A stretch of DNA of 64,000 nt, taken from contig NZ_CP020472.1 in NCBI RefSeq assembly GCF_002075795.1, positions 3,083,001 to 3,147,000 of the forward strand. The letters run 5' to 3'. A program made the translations under genes and the position numbers. The DNA is from Shewanella japonica (GTDB lineage: Bacteria; Pseudomonadota; Gammaproteobacteria; Enterobacterales; Shewanellaceae). Of this stretch, positions 18,337-29,682 are shown piece after piece. Position 1 is the stretch's first letter, and every line of letters begins with the position of its first letter. Below the pieces are notes generated by a model. That model was not told where the DNA came from. It saw only the letters and a list, made by a program, of their open reading frames with translations, and did not search any database.

Positions 18337-18774
18337 TGAAGCGCCCTCCCTTATTTTTTAATGTGGACAATGTAGATCACACTCATAAAGAAGATAAAGC
18401 TTTGTTTTATGGTTAATTAATTACACCCTAACAAGTTAACAATGTGACAAACAACTCACCAAATACCTTTTTTGTGATTACAACGAACAATAACCATGAG
18501 CGATGTGTGGTAATAAAGTTTCATTTATCGCATTTTATGTTCTAGACCGCTTAAAAAAGAATGTTTATGAGCAACCAAAAGTGTGATCAGTGTCTAACAA
18601 AAAAAATCACAGTCTGCTTAGTGCATGCTTATGGCGGATTCCGTGATCAAGATCGCCACAGCATCACCGGAAAACACCATAAAAAAACCTACCAATAGGT
18701 AGGTTTTATCTTTAAAAACGAAAAGCTGGTGATATCAACTGGCTAGCTAGCCAATAAACAAGCAACTTATGTTG
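18337..18774. other. 438-bp intergenic region, DASS to M14 peptidase
   Basis: No gene found. It should carry the DASS promoter. Possible CRP-like half sites (TGTGA near 18472 and GTGTGATCA near 18582) and an ArcA-like run GTTAATTAATTA at 18412-18423 are visible but none is convincing. A terminator for the M14 gene is at 18684-18707. Confidence 0.4.
18684..18707. terminator. Terminator downstream of M14 peptidase gene
   Basis: Stem AAAACCTACC / GGTAGGTTTT, loop AATA, followed on the minus strand by a T-run. It ends transcription from the M14 gene. Confidence 0.8.
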
Positions 18775-19692
18775 CTAACGCTTTGCCAGCAAATAATCTA
18801 AACCACTGCAAATCGCCGCCACTTGAGCCAAAATACAATTTTCGTCATCTGATAGCGGACTGTCCGGATAAACTTCGGTCGTGGTTTTGTATTGAGCTTG
18901 GGTTAACCCTGCACATAAGCCAAGTTCACTACACGGATAGTTAATCACTCCAAACTGTGACAATTCAACACCAATCAATTTGCCATCATCATCTGCAGGC
19001 GCGATGTGCGTCACTGCAGCAACGCCTTTTATAATCGCTGTTTGAAATTCATCCTGTGGGTTTTCAGAATCACCAACTAAATAAAAACCATCTGGAATAT
19101 TCCAGTTATGATTAACTGTGCCTTCTCTAGCGGCAAGCGCAGGTCTAAATTCTGAATTATCAGTATCTGTGGTTTCATGCAGATCAATATGAGCAAGAAA
19201 ATCGACACCTAAATCTGACACAGCGTTAAGCAATGAAGCAGACTCTTCAGCTGGGCTATTAGGGTAAAATGAGCGATTAGGATCGACTGCGTTAGGGTTC
19301 CAACGGTTGATCGTCTCATAACCCCATGGGCTAACACATGGTGCTATGACTAAATTGAAATGTTCTGCGTAGGCTTTGGCTTTAGTTTCGACAAAACGAA
19401 TCGCCCCTTGAACACCACTGGTTTCATAGCCATGAACGCCACCAGTCACAAGCACAACAGGCTTTTTGGCATCCCACTCACCTTTGATAAGAAATAAAGG
19501 GTATTTAGCTTCATCGTACGATAGCGCACCATATTGAGTAACAGTAAAAGACCTTGCTAATGCTTCTATTTTACTCACAACCTCTTGCTGATAACTGCGT
19601 TTAATTTGTTGCAGCGAAAACCATTGCTGCTTATCTTCATCAGTCCACTTCTGACCCTTACGGCCAATGTGATACATTTCGCTTTGTTGCAT
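18775..19692 (-). CDS. M14 family metallocarboxypeptidase
   Basis: A 305-residue zinc carboxypeptidase. Zinc ligands are H87 and E90 in GGVHGYET and a histidine in HIDLHE (168-173). R140 in VDPNRSF matches the substrate-binding Arg of M14 (NR motif). A C-terminal Glu (TTTEVYP) is the probable general base. No signal peptide is present, so it should be cytoplasmic, unlike secreted digestive carboxypeptidases. It could cut short peptides or murein-derived peptides, or act as an aspartoacylase/desuccinylase-like enzyme. Substrate is not known. Confidence 0.82.
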   Translation of the reverse strand: MQQSEMYHIGRKGQKWTDEDKQQWFSLQQIKRSYQQEVVSKIEALARSFTVTQYGALSYDEAKYPLFLIKGEWDAKKPVVLVTGGVHGYETSGVQGAIRFVETKAKAYAEHFNLVIAPCVSPWGYETINRWNPNAVDPNRSFYPNSPAEESASLLNAVSDLGVDFLAHIDLHETTDTDNSEFRPALAAREGTVNHNWNIPDGFYLVGDSENPQDEFQTAIIKGVAAVTHIAPADDDGKLIGVELSQFGVINYPCSELGLCAGLTQAQYKTTTEVYPDSPLSDDENCILAQVAAICSGLDYLLAKR

Positions 19693-19793
19693 ATAGGACC
19701 TACTTTTATATTTATTATTTTTTGCTCAGTAAAGCGTAAACCTGCTAATTGAGATAATCCGTTAATGCCAACAGGTTTATTACCGAATGCAGC

Positions 19794-20258
19794 TTAACAA
19801 ACAGCTTGATGGTCGTTAATAGATAAACTGTAAGAGAAAAATCGCGTGTCTTTAACAAAGCCTATTTTTTCATAAACCGATTGGGCAGGAAAGTTAACCT
19901 TTGCAGTCCCTAAATCCACTCTTACTGCATTCAGGCCTCTTGCTAACTCAATAGAGCACTGAATTAATCGATTGGCAACGCCTTGATTTCGAGCGTCAGG
20001 ATCAACGAACAAATCGTTAAGCACCAAAATCTTACCTAGCTCAACTGTTGAAAAGCTTTGATAATTTAATACGAAACCAACGGGATTACTTGCTTCGTCG
20101 TACGCTGCAAAAATGAAAGCTTCTTGTTCACGCAAACGCGCGGTTAAATACTCGATATATTGATTTTTTGGTAACTCAACACCATAAAAAAACATATATT
20201 GCGAAAAGAGCGGCAAGATATCGTCAATGTCTGACATTGTGACACGGTTTATTATCAT
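19794..20258 (-). CDS. GNAT family N-acetyltransferase
   Basis: A 154-residue GNAT-fold acetyltransferase that moves acetyl from acetyl-CoA to an amine. The acetyl-CoA loop is in LFVDPDARNQGVANRLIQ (Q/R-x-x-G-x-A/G near residue 95-105), then the helix and the VYEKIGFVKDTRFFSYSL end typical of GNAT. I chose ATG 20258 rather than 20270, because GAGGG lies just upstream and the first ATG overlaps that site. Substrate unknown. It sits between M14 and the NERD gene on the same strand. Confidence 0.85.
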   Translation of the reverse strand: MIINRVTMSDIDDILPLFSQYMFFYGVELPKNQYIEYLTARLREQEAFIFAAYDEASNPVGFVLNYQSFSTVELGKILVLNDLFVDPDARNQGVANRLIQCSIELARGLNAVRVDLGTAKVNFPAQSVYEKIGFVKDTRFFSYSLSINDHQAVC

Positions 20259-20336
20259 TATTTCCCTCATTTATTATTGCTGGTAAAGCAAGTATTGGGT
20301 GCAAACATCCTTAATTGCACCCTTGTAAAATACTGT

Positions 20337-22322
20337 TTATAAGCCTGAATTTTCAAGCTCTTGTTCATCAAGACCTAATTGCTTAGCGTAACTCACATTA
20401 GGCACTATGCGCATTTCAAATTTTAAAATTTTATAGCAAGCATCGTAAAATGCTTCACCAAGCCATTGCTTATCATGTTGCTCTAGTGCTCGCAGCATCG
20501 CATCTGCAGAAGAGCCCTGTTTAATCGACTCAGGTGCCATCGCATCAATAAAACTTGCTACTAAACCGTACAAGTCTTTTTCTGCATCACCTTCGACCGA
20601 CCAAAGTGTCGGATCGGCATATTGCGCGGCATAATGAGTTGCCGCAATATCAGAACCAATACCAAAGTTCACTAATGTGGCTTTTTCATCACGACAAATG
20701 ATGTTTTTAGGGCAAATGGCTCCATGGTGTATATCTAGACTATGTAAATATTGCAGCGCAGTTAACAGTTGCACAAACCATAATCTAGGTTGGCCTACCT
20801 CGATAGTTTGCACTTCATCAAGTCCAACACCCTGAACCCAATCACGTGCGATAAACAAGTCATCAGATTGAGGTAACTGTCCAAACGCTAATACTCGTTC
20901 TACATGAGGATGATAAATCTTCGCTAAACTACGATACATATTACTTAACGTGTGCCATTGATTGTCAACATCTTGATAGACACTGACACAGCAAGGGTAG
21001 TTACCTTGGATATGCAATGCTCGCCACAACTGACTACGTGAAGTGGCCGAGATAAAATGATCTAACCGATAGTGATGGTCAATAACAGCACCTTTTTCAA
21101 TTTCGACCTTCTGCGGCAGGGTATCACATACACCCAAGTCAATTAACGCCGATAAATCACAGCGAATGACATCTAAATCTATCGTGCTGCCATTGGCTGC
21201 AGCGCGGTACCATTGGTAAATTCGAGGCTGCAGTGTTTTTTCAGCTAAAGATAAAAACGCTTGCGCATAGGCTTTAATATCTTCGCTGGTGTTAAGTGAA
21301 TCTTTAATATCAATAAATTCAACATCAGCATCTTCTGAGATAAAGATACAATTGTCGGCCCAGCCACCGATGGTATAACCTCGACGATGGATCTGTTGAA
21401 GCCCTGTCACGCTGCGTCTTAGAATTTCAAGTAGTTGATAGGTGGTTTGTTTATCTACTTCAAAAATATTAAGCGGCACACCACGTGGCATTCTTATCGG
21501 TAGCACAACTTGCTCACCATCTTGAATTAACGGCGCGCAAAAAGGAACACAACTGCAGCCTGATAATGACTGAATACGCTTAAATTCATCTCTAAGTTTT
21601 TGCTCATGGTTAGTTGCATCAATACTGTGCTCAAACTGGCTTGTCACGAGAATTTTTAACAGCCAAGGGGCTGTCCAACCACCTGGATTGTACTCAGATT
21701 GCCAAACCTCTAAACCTTGTTGTAAAAAGAGACATTTAAGCTTAATAAAATCTTGGATCTTATTATTACGCTGCTCAACTAACGCCACTTGGCCAATCGT
21801 ATCCAACACCATTTCTTTTTGCGTTTCAGTTACAGGGTGGATATGAGGCGCCGTCAAGCCCCACTCTTTTGTCAATGCTTCAATGATTTTCGCTGGGGTA
21901 TAAATACTTAGTTTTCCGGTGTCTTTCTCGACCAGAATTTCTTCCCCTTTTCGGCCAGTAACAAACACCATGCCTTGACACCAAGGAGCGTAAACCCCCA
22001 CTGGAATTTTATTTTTAAGCTTACCCGCAAGGACTCGAGCAACATAGTTAGCTTTAGACAAGCTATTATCAACATGGCGTCCATCGAGTGACCAAGCATG
22101 GAGACCTGCATTCAATCGACCGATGTAGCCTTTTACATCGACAACATAAACGCCAAATTCACCCACAACTAAGGCATCAACTTCCATGGCTTGGCCGGTA
22201 TGAGTTGGAATTTCAACGTTTGTGAGAAGTAAATAATCTTCAGGAAGTTCGTCTGATAATAAAGAGAATGCCCAACGTTCGGCGTCGTTAACTGGGGTAC
22301 CAAAGCTAATATGTCTTGCCAT
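20337..22322 (-). CDS. NERD nuclease-domain protein with two degenerate kinase domains
   Basis: A 661-residue cytoplasmic protein. Residues ~10-130 are a NERD domain with an intact PD-(D/E)xK-like core: E47-x-D49 in MEVDALVV and D62-x-K64 in VVDVKGY. Residues ~220-370 resemble a protein-kinase fold without catalytic residues (IHRRGYTIGGWADNCIF, then FIDIKDS). Residues ~415-600 are a second, clearer kinase domain (YLHSLDIHHGAICPKNII) whose HRD aspartate is Ala, whose DFG reads NFG and whose VAVK lysine is missing (CVSVYQD). Both look like pseudokinases. NERD-kinase fusions are known, including PglW of BREX type 2, but no BREX genes are here. Function unassigned; nucleic acid processing or defence is an inference. 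Confidence 0.8.
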   Translation of the reverse strand: MARHISFGTPVNDAERWAFSLLSDELPEDYLLLTNVEIPTHTGQAMEVDALVVGEFGVYVVDVKGYIGRLNAGLHAWSLDGRHVDNSLSKANYVARVLAGKLKNKIPVGVYAPWCQGMVFVTGRKGEEILVEKDTGKLSIYTPAKIIEALTKEWGLTAPHIHPVTETQKEMVLDTIGQVALVEQRNNKIQDFIKLKCLFLQQGLEVWQSEYNPGGWTAPWLLKILVTSQFEHSIDATNHEQKLRDEFKRIQSLSGCSCVPFCAPLIQDGEQVVLPIRMPRGVPLNIFEVDKQTTYQLLEILRRSVTGLQQIHRRGYTIGGWADNCIFISEDADVEFIDIKDSLNTSEDIKAYAQAFLSLAEKTLQPRIYQWYRAAANGSTIDLDVIRCDLSALIDLGVCDTLPQKVEIEKGAVIDHHYRLDHFISATSRSQLWRALHIQGNYPCCVSVYQDVDNQWHTLSNMYRSLAKIYHPHVERVLAFGQLPQSDDLFIARDWVQGVGLDEVQTIEVGQPRLWFVQLLTALQYLHSLDIHHGAICPKNIICRDEKATLVNFGIGSDIAATHYAAQYADPTLWSVEGDAEKDLYGLVASFIDAMAPESIKQGSSADAMLRALEQHDKQWLGEAFYDACYKILKFEMRIVPNVSYAKQLGLDEQELENSGL

Positions 22323-22391
22323 TGAGAATGCGACTCCACTAATAATTATTATTTCTGCATGTGGCTACATCCTATAATAGAAAGGCACAAA

Positions 22392-22414
22392 AAAACCACC
22401 TTAAAGGTGGTTTT
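22392..22414. terminator. Bidirectional hairpin upstream of NERD gene, downstream of rraB
   Basis: Stem AAAACCACCTT / AAGGTGGTTTT with a single-base loop; T-runs on both sides. It ends rraB transcription coming from the right and isolates the NERD gene. Confidence 0.8.
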
Positions 22415-22559
22415 TGTTTTCATAATTTTAACAGCCATTACATCATATTATTCTTGCTTACTGCTCACTGAGATAAGACATAGTTCATCTAGGTTTAGCA
22501 AGCCATAATTAGCAATGAATGCGAGCTCATCGAGCTAACAGCGTTAACGTGATGTCTGA

Positions 22560-22952
22560 CTAGTGAGAATGCGAGCAGTTATCATCACACTCATGGTCAT
22601 CGTCAGCAAATTCGTCATCACCCTCTTGGTGTTGCATCACGCCCCAACCATCTGTCATGCCATCAAACTCTTGAGCAAAATCATTTAGCTCAATTTCTTT
22701 TGCGACTAAAGTTTCATATGCTGGAACCATATTCAGACAAACAATCAGCTCCCACTTTTCAATCTCTTCACTAAAGTTAAGCTCAAGCTCACCTTTTAGA
22801 TCCGTTTGCGCTAACGCTTCAAGCGCTGATTCAGCATCACGTTGATCATCAAAAATCAAAAAGAAATCAACATCTAGTGCAACGCTTAAATCAATACCTG
22901 ATTCGGCCATCGCCGCAAGCATTTTACCATTATCATCATCTGGGAATTGCAT
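22560..22952 (-). CDS. rraB: Ribonuclease E inhibitor RraB-family protein
   Basis: RraB binds RNase E and tunes mRNA decay. The 130-residue protein has the family fold pattern (FPDDDNGKMLAAM, then VDFFLIFDDQRDAESALEAL, ending WELIVCLNMVP and DGWGVMQ). The C-terminal 25 residues are very acidic and end in His/Cys-rich DDDHECDDNCSHSH, which could bind metal. I start at ATG 22952, preceded by AAGGAT; an upstream in-frame start at 22997 would overlap the ybcJ-like gene. It follows ybcJ by 10 bp, so the two are probably one transcript. Confidence 0.8.
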   Translation of the reverse strand: MQFPDDDNGKMLAAMAESGIDLSVALDVDFFLIFDDQRDAESALEALAQTDLKGELELNFSEEIEKWELIVCLNMVPAYETLVAKEIELNDFAQEFDGMTDGWGVMQHQEGDDEFADDDHECDDNCSHSH

Positions 22953-22962
22953 GATTGTATCC

Positions 22963-23196
22963 TTATACGCTGGCAACGATTTTAATACGTTCACCATTAA
23001 ACTCGATTACGTCTCCAACCACACACTTCTTGCGTTTGCGGGTATCAACGTCGTTGTTTACTTTTACAAGACCCTCAGAGATAACGTGCTTAGCTGCGCC
23101 GCCACCATCTACTAAACCTTGTACTTTTAATACTTTATATAACTCTACAAACTCATCGCCACTCAATAGTGGAAACTCTGCAACGTCGCTGCTCAT
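22963..23196 (-). CDS. ybcJ: S4-domain RNA-binding protein YbcJ-like
   Basis: A 77-residue protein formed almost wholly by an S4 RNA-binding domain: FVELYKVLKVQGLVDGGG, the turn AKHVISEGLVKVNNDVDTRK and the GDVIEFNGERIKI strand end. It matches YbcJ in length and layout; YbcJ is thought to bind RNA, role unclear. Upstream of rraB by 10 bp on the same strand, which links two RNA-related genes. Confidence 0.85.
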   Translation of the reverse strand: MSSDVAEFPLLSGDEFVELYKVLKVQGLVDGGGAAKHVISEGLVKVNNDVDTRKRKKCVVGDVIEFNGERIKIVASV

Positions 23197-23314
23197 TCAA
23201 TATTGGCCTTTAATCATAAATATACTGCGTATTATACCTGTTCAGGGATTAATACCAATCTTAAAACGCATTGAATCATGCAAGCTTACTGCGTTGCTTG
23301 TCATCATTAAAGCC

Positions 23315-24151
23315 TTAGCATGCATCTAGCATCAACATCGGGTCGCTATGAATGTAGTTGAATGCTAGTTGCTGGCAAATTAAATCACCAACAATCACTT
23401 TGCTGGGTTGTTTATCGTCATTAAAGCTTGGCTCGGCTAATCCCAAATGCTTAGCTGCATACCGATAAAATTCGCTGCGAGTCGGATGCTTAGGCGCGGC
23501 AAGGTTATAGGTCTCATTTACAGCTTGGTGAGCGCTTGTTGCCTTCACAATTGACGTCACCGCTTGAATACAATCATCAAGGTGAACTAGGTTTACCGCA
23601 ACATTACCCCCTGCAATATTCTCTCTACCAGCAAAGAACTTACCAGGATGCCTTTTGGGGCCAATTAAACCAGAGAAACGAAGAATACAGCTGTTGTTCA
23701 TAGCAGCAAATTGCGATTCAGCCTTAAGTAATATGGCACTTTTATCATCATAAACCTGTGCATCATTTTCTGTCATATCTTTATCAATGGCAGGATAAAC
23801 CCCAGTGGTACTAATAAAGATTACACGCTGGTACTGACGCTCACCAATCAATGAAATTAATCGCTGAACATGGGGCAGGTACTGACTTTCTCCACGTCTG
23901 AGTCCAGGCGGAATATTCACGATTAACATGTCTGCATCGAAAAGCCCCGCATACGTCATTGCCTTTGACTCGAGTTCATTATCATTGATGGTACTTAAAT
24001 CGAGTTCAAAAGGATTAATTTTATGCGATAACAGCGACGCACATCCTTCAGCCGTCCGCTTTGTTCCTGAAACATTAAAGCCTTGCTCGACAAGTAGTTT
24101 TGCCAGAGGTAATCCGAACCAGCCGCAACCAACAATCGCAATATCGTTCAT
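23315..24151 (-). CDS. NAD-dependent epimerase/dehydratase (YeeZ-like SDR)
   Basis: A 278-residue extended SDR. The nucleotide-binding Rossmann motif IVGCGWFGLPLAKLL is at residues 5-19, and FISTTGVY with a Tyr in the SDR active-site position follows near 120; NLVHLDDCIQAV is the usual late motif. It resembles E. coli YeeZ, a putative NAD(P)-dependent sugar-type epimerase. Substrate unknown. The last codons run close to the sequence TAATACCAATC downstream, an element seen in related genomes. Confidence 0.8.
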   Translation of the reverse strand: MNDIAIVGCGWFGLPLAKLLVEQGFNVSGTKRTAEGCASLLSHKINPFELDLSTINDNELESKAMTYAGLFDADMLIVNIPPGLRRGESQYLPHVQRLISLIGERQYQRVIFISTTGVYPAIDKDMTENDAQVYDDKSAILLKAESQFAAMNNSCILRFSGLIGPKRHPGKFFAGRENIAGGNVAVNLVHLDDCIQAVTSIVKATSAHQAVNETYNLAAPKHPTRSEFYRYAAKHLGLAEPSFNDDKQPSKVIVGDLICQQLAFNYIHSDPMLMLDAC

Positions 24152-24363
24152 ACTTTCACTTCCGTATTCAATGATTCTTAGGTGGGAGATTAACTTATAG
24201 AATGAGCGAGTATAAAGCGTGTTTAGTAATATTGAACAGGGCTTTCAACAATTTATGCAATGTTAAAACAATCCTATTAGGGCTTACTCAGTTTCGGTTT
24301 TGGCGATGAGTTACCTGTTGAGTGATAAGAATACTGCTGTTACTGAATAAACTTGTGACTTGT

Positions 24364-25557
24364 TTAATCTTCAATATGGCTTACATAAAAACAAACAGGA
24401 CTTTTAGCTTGAAGCGTATCGATGACTTTTTCAGGTAATGTATCTATCTTAACAGTTTCAACGATGCTCACACCTTCATCTGTTAAACAGCGGATGGCAG
24501 ATTGGCCTCCTCGTTCATTACAGCTATAAACTTGGGGTAATTTTGATTGGCGAGATGTCATGATAACTTTTGCAAAATGGCCATCAGATAACTTTACAAC
24601 AGAGCCTGGTGGATAAATGCCCAACACTTTGACCAATATTTCAATGTATTCCTTTGCATGCTTACCGACTCGGGTTTTGAACAAGGTTCCTAATGCCACT
24701 TGAGGCGAACCCGTTTTCAGTAATAACCCTGCATAATCATTAGCTAGCGCAACAATTTGAGTTAATGCTGGAATTTTTTTCCCAGACAATTTATCAGGGT
24801 AACCGCTGCCATCAATGAATTCGTGATGATGCAATACAATATTCAGCATAGGCGCAGGAAATAACCCACTGCGATTGAGCATCTCATAACCCAAATTAGG
24901 GTGCGTTTTTTGGTAATTTATTTCTACAGAAGTTAGATCCGTGCGCTTACGTCGAATTGCATCAGGGATTTTTAATTTGCCTATATCATGAAACACACAA
25001 CCCAATGCAATATCTCTAAGCTCAGTAGGTGTTAGCCCAAGACTTTTTGCCATCATCATAGACAATACAGCAACAGATACGCTGTGCTGGGTCATACTAG
25101 GCTCTTTATCCACACTGGTTACAAGCACAAACTCAGGATGCTGAGTTTCAGTAAGATGCGTCATTAACTGTTCAACCACAGACGCAGATTCACGATAAGA
25201 CACTTCGGCGTCACTGACGACTTTACTGAAAGCGGGTCTCAAATCGCTGGCGGCTTTATTAAAGCGCTGTTGGCTTGAACGTATTGATTTTCTGATGGCG
25301 CCCTGAATATCAAACTCAACGACAGGCTCGATAGCCTCAACCACTTCTTCAGGCTCATCATCAGCTAATAAATGCATCCCGCTAATAACGGTAACGTAAC
25401 TAATATCCAAACTGTTAATTAATTCGATTTCAGCTTGCGAGGTAACAGGGACTTTGTTGCGAAAAAATGGATTGTTAAACCACGACAAAGGCAGCTTTAC
25501 CGTTAGCCCGACAACAATTTGCGACAAGGGAATATTGATAGGTTCCGTTTTTGACAC
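24364..25557 (-). CDS. HD-GYP domain protein (DUF3391 + HD-GYP), predicted c-di-GMP phosphodiesterase
   Basis: A 397-residue protein. Residues ~10-130 form the DUF3391 N-terminal domain (PLSQIVVGLTVKLPLSWF). Residues ~150-330 are an HD-GYP domain with HDIGKLKIP, HPNLGYEML, HHEFIDGSGYP and the conserved H...GYP core, all catalytic positions seen, so it should hydrolyse c-di-GMP to pGpG/GMP. No membrane segments. The start is GTG 25557 with AAGG upstream. Predicted role: lowering c-di-GMP, favouring motility over biofilm. Confidence 0.9.
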   Translation of the reverse strand: MSKTEPINIPLSQIVVGLTVKLPLSWFNNPFFRNKVPVTSQAEIELINSLDISYVTVISGMHLLADDEPEEVVEAIEPVVEFDIQGAIRKSIRSSQQRFNKAASDLRPAFSKVVSDAEVSYRESASVVEQLMTHLTETQHPEFVLVTSVDKEPSMTQHSVSVAVLSMMMAKSLGLTPTELRDIALGCVFHDIGKLKIPDAIRRKRTDLTSVEINYQKTHPNLGYEMLNRSGLFPAPMLNIVLHHHEFIDGSGYPDKLSGKKIPALTQIVALANDYAGLLLKTGSPQVALGTLFKTRVGKHAKEYIEILVKVLGIYPPGSVVKLSDGHFAKVIMTSRQSKLPQVYSCNERGGQSAIRCLTDEGVSIVETVKIDTLPEKVIDTLQAKSPVCFYVSHIED

Positions 25558-25707
25558 TATTAGCTACCTTTGCAATCCATACAGTTCATATTAATGCGAA
25601 ATTCAATAATCGTTAATTCACATTATGATAAATGTAACGTATTGCATCAAATATACTATAAATAACGTCAAAAATATTGCAGCTTATCTAACAAGTTGAT
25701 AAAACCG

Positions 25708-26313
25708 CTAGTTTTTTTCGTGAGTTTGCTCAATTGCGGACGGATTTTTCGGTCGATTATATTGTTTTGCTTGATGCGCATCGAGCGTCTTTTCAATCAA
25801 TTCGGTATTACTGTCTTTTTGATGATGTTGCTCAGCATTAAGATAGTCAGTTTCATTTTGCCAATCTTTAAAATAGTAATGTAACCGTTTTGATTTTAAT
25901 AAATAAATTGCAGACCAGAAAATAAATAACGCATCAAGCGCAAAGCTCACACGAAACAAAAAGTCATCATGAACAAGTCGCTGATTCAATATGATGGCAT
26001 CGACAATCAATAATAACCAAATTCCATATTTAATCTTATTAAAAAAAGGTCTTGCGAGCTGAGGCGCCCGTTTTCTTTCCGCTATAATCAGCCCGTAAAT
26101 GATAACAGCGCCGACGCCAGCCATTAATGCCATTAGGAAGTCAGATTTCTCGGGATAAAATAATCGTACTAAGCCAGCACGATCATTAAACTGAGTGAGT
26201 GATGCGATAAAAACACACCAACCACGAGCCAGAAAGACCAGTATTAGATATAAAAAAATGGGGGGTTTTATGTGCCCTTTTTCATCGAGCCAAGTGATAT
26301 TACTGAAATTCAC
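25708..26313 (-). CDS. DUF2919 family inner-membrane protein
   Basis: A 201-residue protein with about four hydrophobic helices in its first 140 residues (PPIFLYLILVFLARGW, MALMAGVGAVIIYGLII, GIWLLLIVDAIIL, FALDALFIFWSAIYLL), then a charged cytoplasmic tail of ~60 residues. The start, MNFSNITWLDEKGHIKPP, matches the DUF2919 (YfeZ-like) family. Function unknown. It sits between ligA and the HD-GYP gene on the same strand. Confidence 0.75.
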   Translation of the reverse strand: MNFSNITWLDEKGHIKPPIFLYLILVFLARGWCVFIASLTQFNDRAGLVRLFYPEKSDFLMALMAGVGAVIIYGLIIAERKRAPQLARPFFNKIKYGIWLLLIVDAIILNQRLVHDDFLFRVSFALDALFIFWSAIYLLKSKRLHYYFKDWQNETDYLNAEQHHQKDSNTELIEKTLDAHQAKQYNRPKNPSAIEQTHEKN

Positions 26314-26490
26314 AACTTACCTATCAACATGCTTATAGTTGAACCTATATCAACTTGGTTAACCTGCTTTACTGTTTAAACCGACAACATCAGTGTAAAG
26401 CAGTGCTTGTTAAAGAGATAAGGGTTAAATCTCATAAAACAAGCACCCAAGTGATACATTCTTATCTGCAAACTGATTTGTGTGTATGTG

Positions 26491-28506
<2,016 letters not shown>

Positions 28507-28523
28507 TCATCTAAAGACAAATA

Positions 28524-28541
28524 AGGCCGCAAGTGCGGCCT
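28524..28541. terminator. Hairpin between zipA and ligA
   Basis: An 8-bp stem AGGCCGCA / TGCGGCCT with a 2-base centre, in the gap before ligA. On the minus strand it is followed by TTATTTGTCTTT, a weak T-run, so it may partly separate zipA from ligA. Confidence 0.55.
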
Positions 28542-28576
28542 CATTCTATTATCATTTAATATTAAATTGTCGCCGC

Positions 28577-29662
28577 TTACGCTACAACTCTGATACGGCC
28601 TAAATACTCTTGTTTGGTGCTATCCGTCCAAGGTTGACGTTGGCCATCTAAGACTTCTGCACCTAAATCATCAGCCAACTGCTGAGCAGAATTAAGCATG
28701 ATTGAGAAGTTCATTAATGGATCGCCGTGACAAGGCAGAGTCATAAACAACACCACACCTTGGGTGACAAATTGCTCCATGTTATCTGGGTCAAATACGC
28801 CCGGTTTAAGCATGTTTGCCATCGAGAATAGTACTTTGCCGTTGCCAGCATTATCTAAGTGACGGTGGAAAATATCCATGTCGCCAAATTTGAAGTTTAA
28901 TGACAGCAAGCTTGGTAATAGCTCAGCACCATGCATTTGCTCACCTTCACGAGCAACCACATGAAGCACTAATACATCTTGAGGCTCACCTAACGGCTCT
29001 TCTGGTTCTGCTGTGTCTATCACAGCATCTTGCGAAGTCGTCTCTTGCAATGTCGGTTTAACTGTCTCATTTACTGCCGCTTGAGCGACACTCGCGTCTT
29101 GCTTACTCTCTGCAGGCTCAACGTCAGCGGTCGTCATGGTTTCAACTTGGTTCGATTGTGGTTGAGAATAAGAGTCTTCTGCAAACAACGCTTGCTGAGT
29201 TGGCACATGCTCTTCAACTGCTGGTTGAATTTCTGCAATAGTTTCTTGAACTGGCTCACTTACTTTCAGTACAGGTTCTTTACGCTCAGGATGATAACTT
29301 GGCGCTTGAGTATTAACCGCAGATTGATTTTGTAAACCAATGCCTTTTTTAGATCCCACTTCATTGATTTCAACATCATTATTGTCGGGTTGATGGCCTG
29401 AAGGTGTAGGGATTGGGCTTGGTTCTACTTTAGCGCCTTCACTTGTATCACTGTCCACTTTAACTCGACGAACTTCGCCAATACCGTCAGCATCAAACCC
29501 TTGAGAATCTCGCTGCTGAGCTTGGTCTTTATAAAAACCCGTCATTGGGTTGTCTTTTAGGCTTTTTGGTTGTTGTTTACGAATAGACCAAAAACCATGA
29601 ACCAGTACTGCAATTATCGCTATTGCACCCAGTACAAACAAAACCAGTTGAAAATCTTCCAT
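28577..29662 (-). CDS. zipA: Cell division protein ZipA
   Basis: ZipA anchors FtsZ to the inner membrane at the septum. The N-terminal helix (FQLVLFVLGAIAIIAVLV) is a membrane anchor, then a disordered P/Q/E-rich linker (~residues 60-225; repeated EPVQETIAEIQP), then the FtsZ-binding ZipA C-terminal domain (MHGAELLPSLLSLNFKFGDM ... MLNSAQQLADDLGAEVLDG). Length 361 is slightly longer than E. coli (328) through the linker. Located between smc and ligA, 20 bp after the smc stop. Confidence 0.95.
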   Translation of the reverse strand: MEDFQLVLFVLGAIAIIAVLVHGFWSIRKQQPKSLKDNPMTGFYKDQAQQRDSQGFDADGIGEVRRVKVDSDTSEGAKVEPSPIPTPSGHQPDNNDVEINEVGSKKGIGLQNQSAVNTQAPSYHPERKEPVLKVSEPVQETIAEIQPAVEEHVPTQQALFAEDSYSQPQSNQVETMTTADVEPAESKQDASVAQAAVNETVKPTLQETTSQDAVIDTAEPEEPLGEPQDVLVLHVVAREGEQMHGAELLPSLLSLNFKFGDMDIFHRHLDNAGNGKVLFSMANMLKPGVFDPDNMEQFVTQGVVLFMTLPCHGDPLMNFSIMLNSAQQLADDLGAEVLDGQRQPWTDSTKQEYLGRIRVVA

Positions 29663-29682
29663 TGGTAACCCTGTAATCCTGT

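Noticed and set aside
18412..18600. ArcA-like (GTTAATTAATTA) and CRP-like (TGTGATT, GTGTGATCA) fragments upstream of the DASS gene.
   Set aside because: Half sites only, common by chance in AT-rich spacers.
22953..22997. Longer RraB from 22997.
   Set aside because: Overlaps the ybcJ-like gene; ATG 22952 has a good ribosome site.
23230..23314. TAATACCAATC and CAAGC/GCTTG repeat near the 3' end of the YeeZ-like gene, similar to short repeats I associate with related genomes.
   Set aside because: Only one copy is visible in this window, so I cannot call it a repeat family. A genome search would decide.
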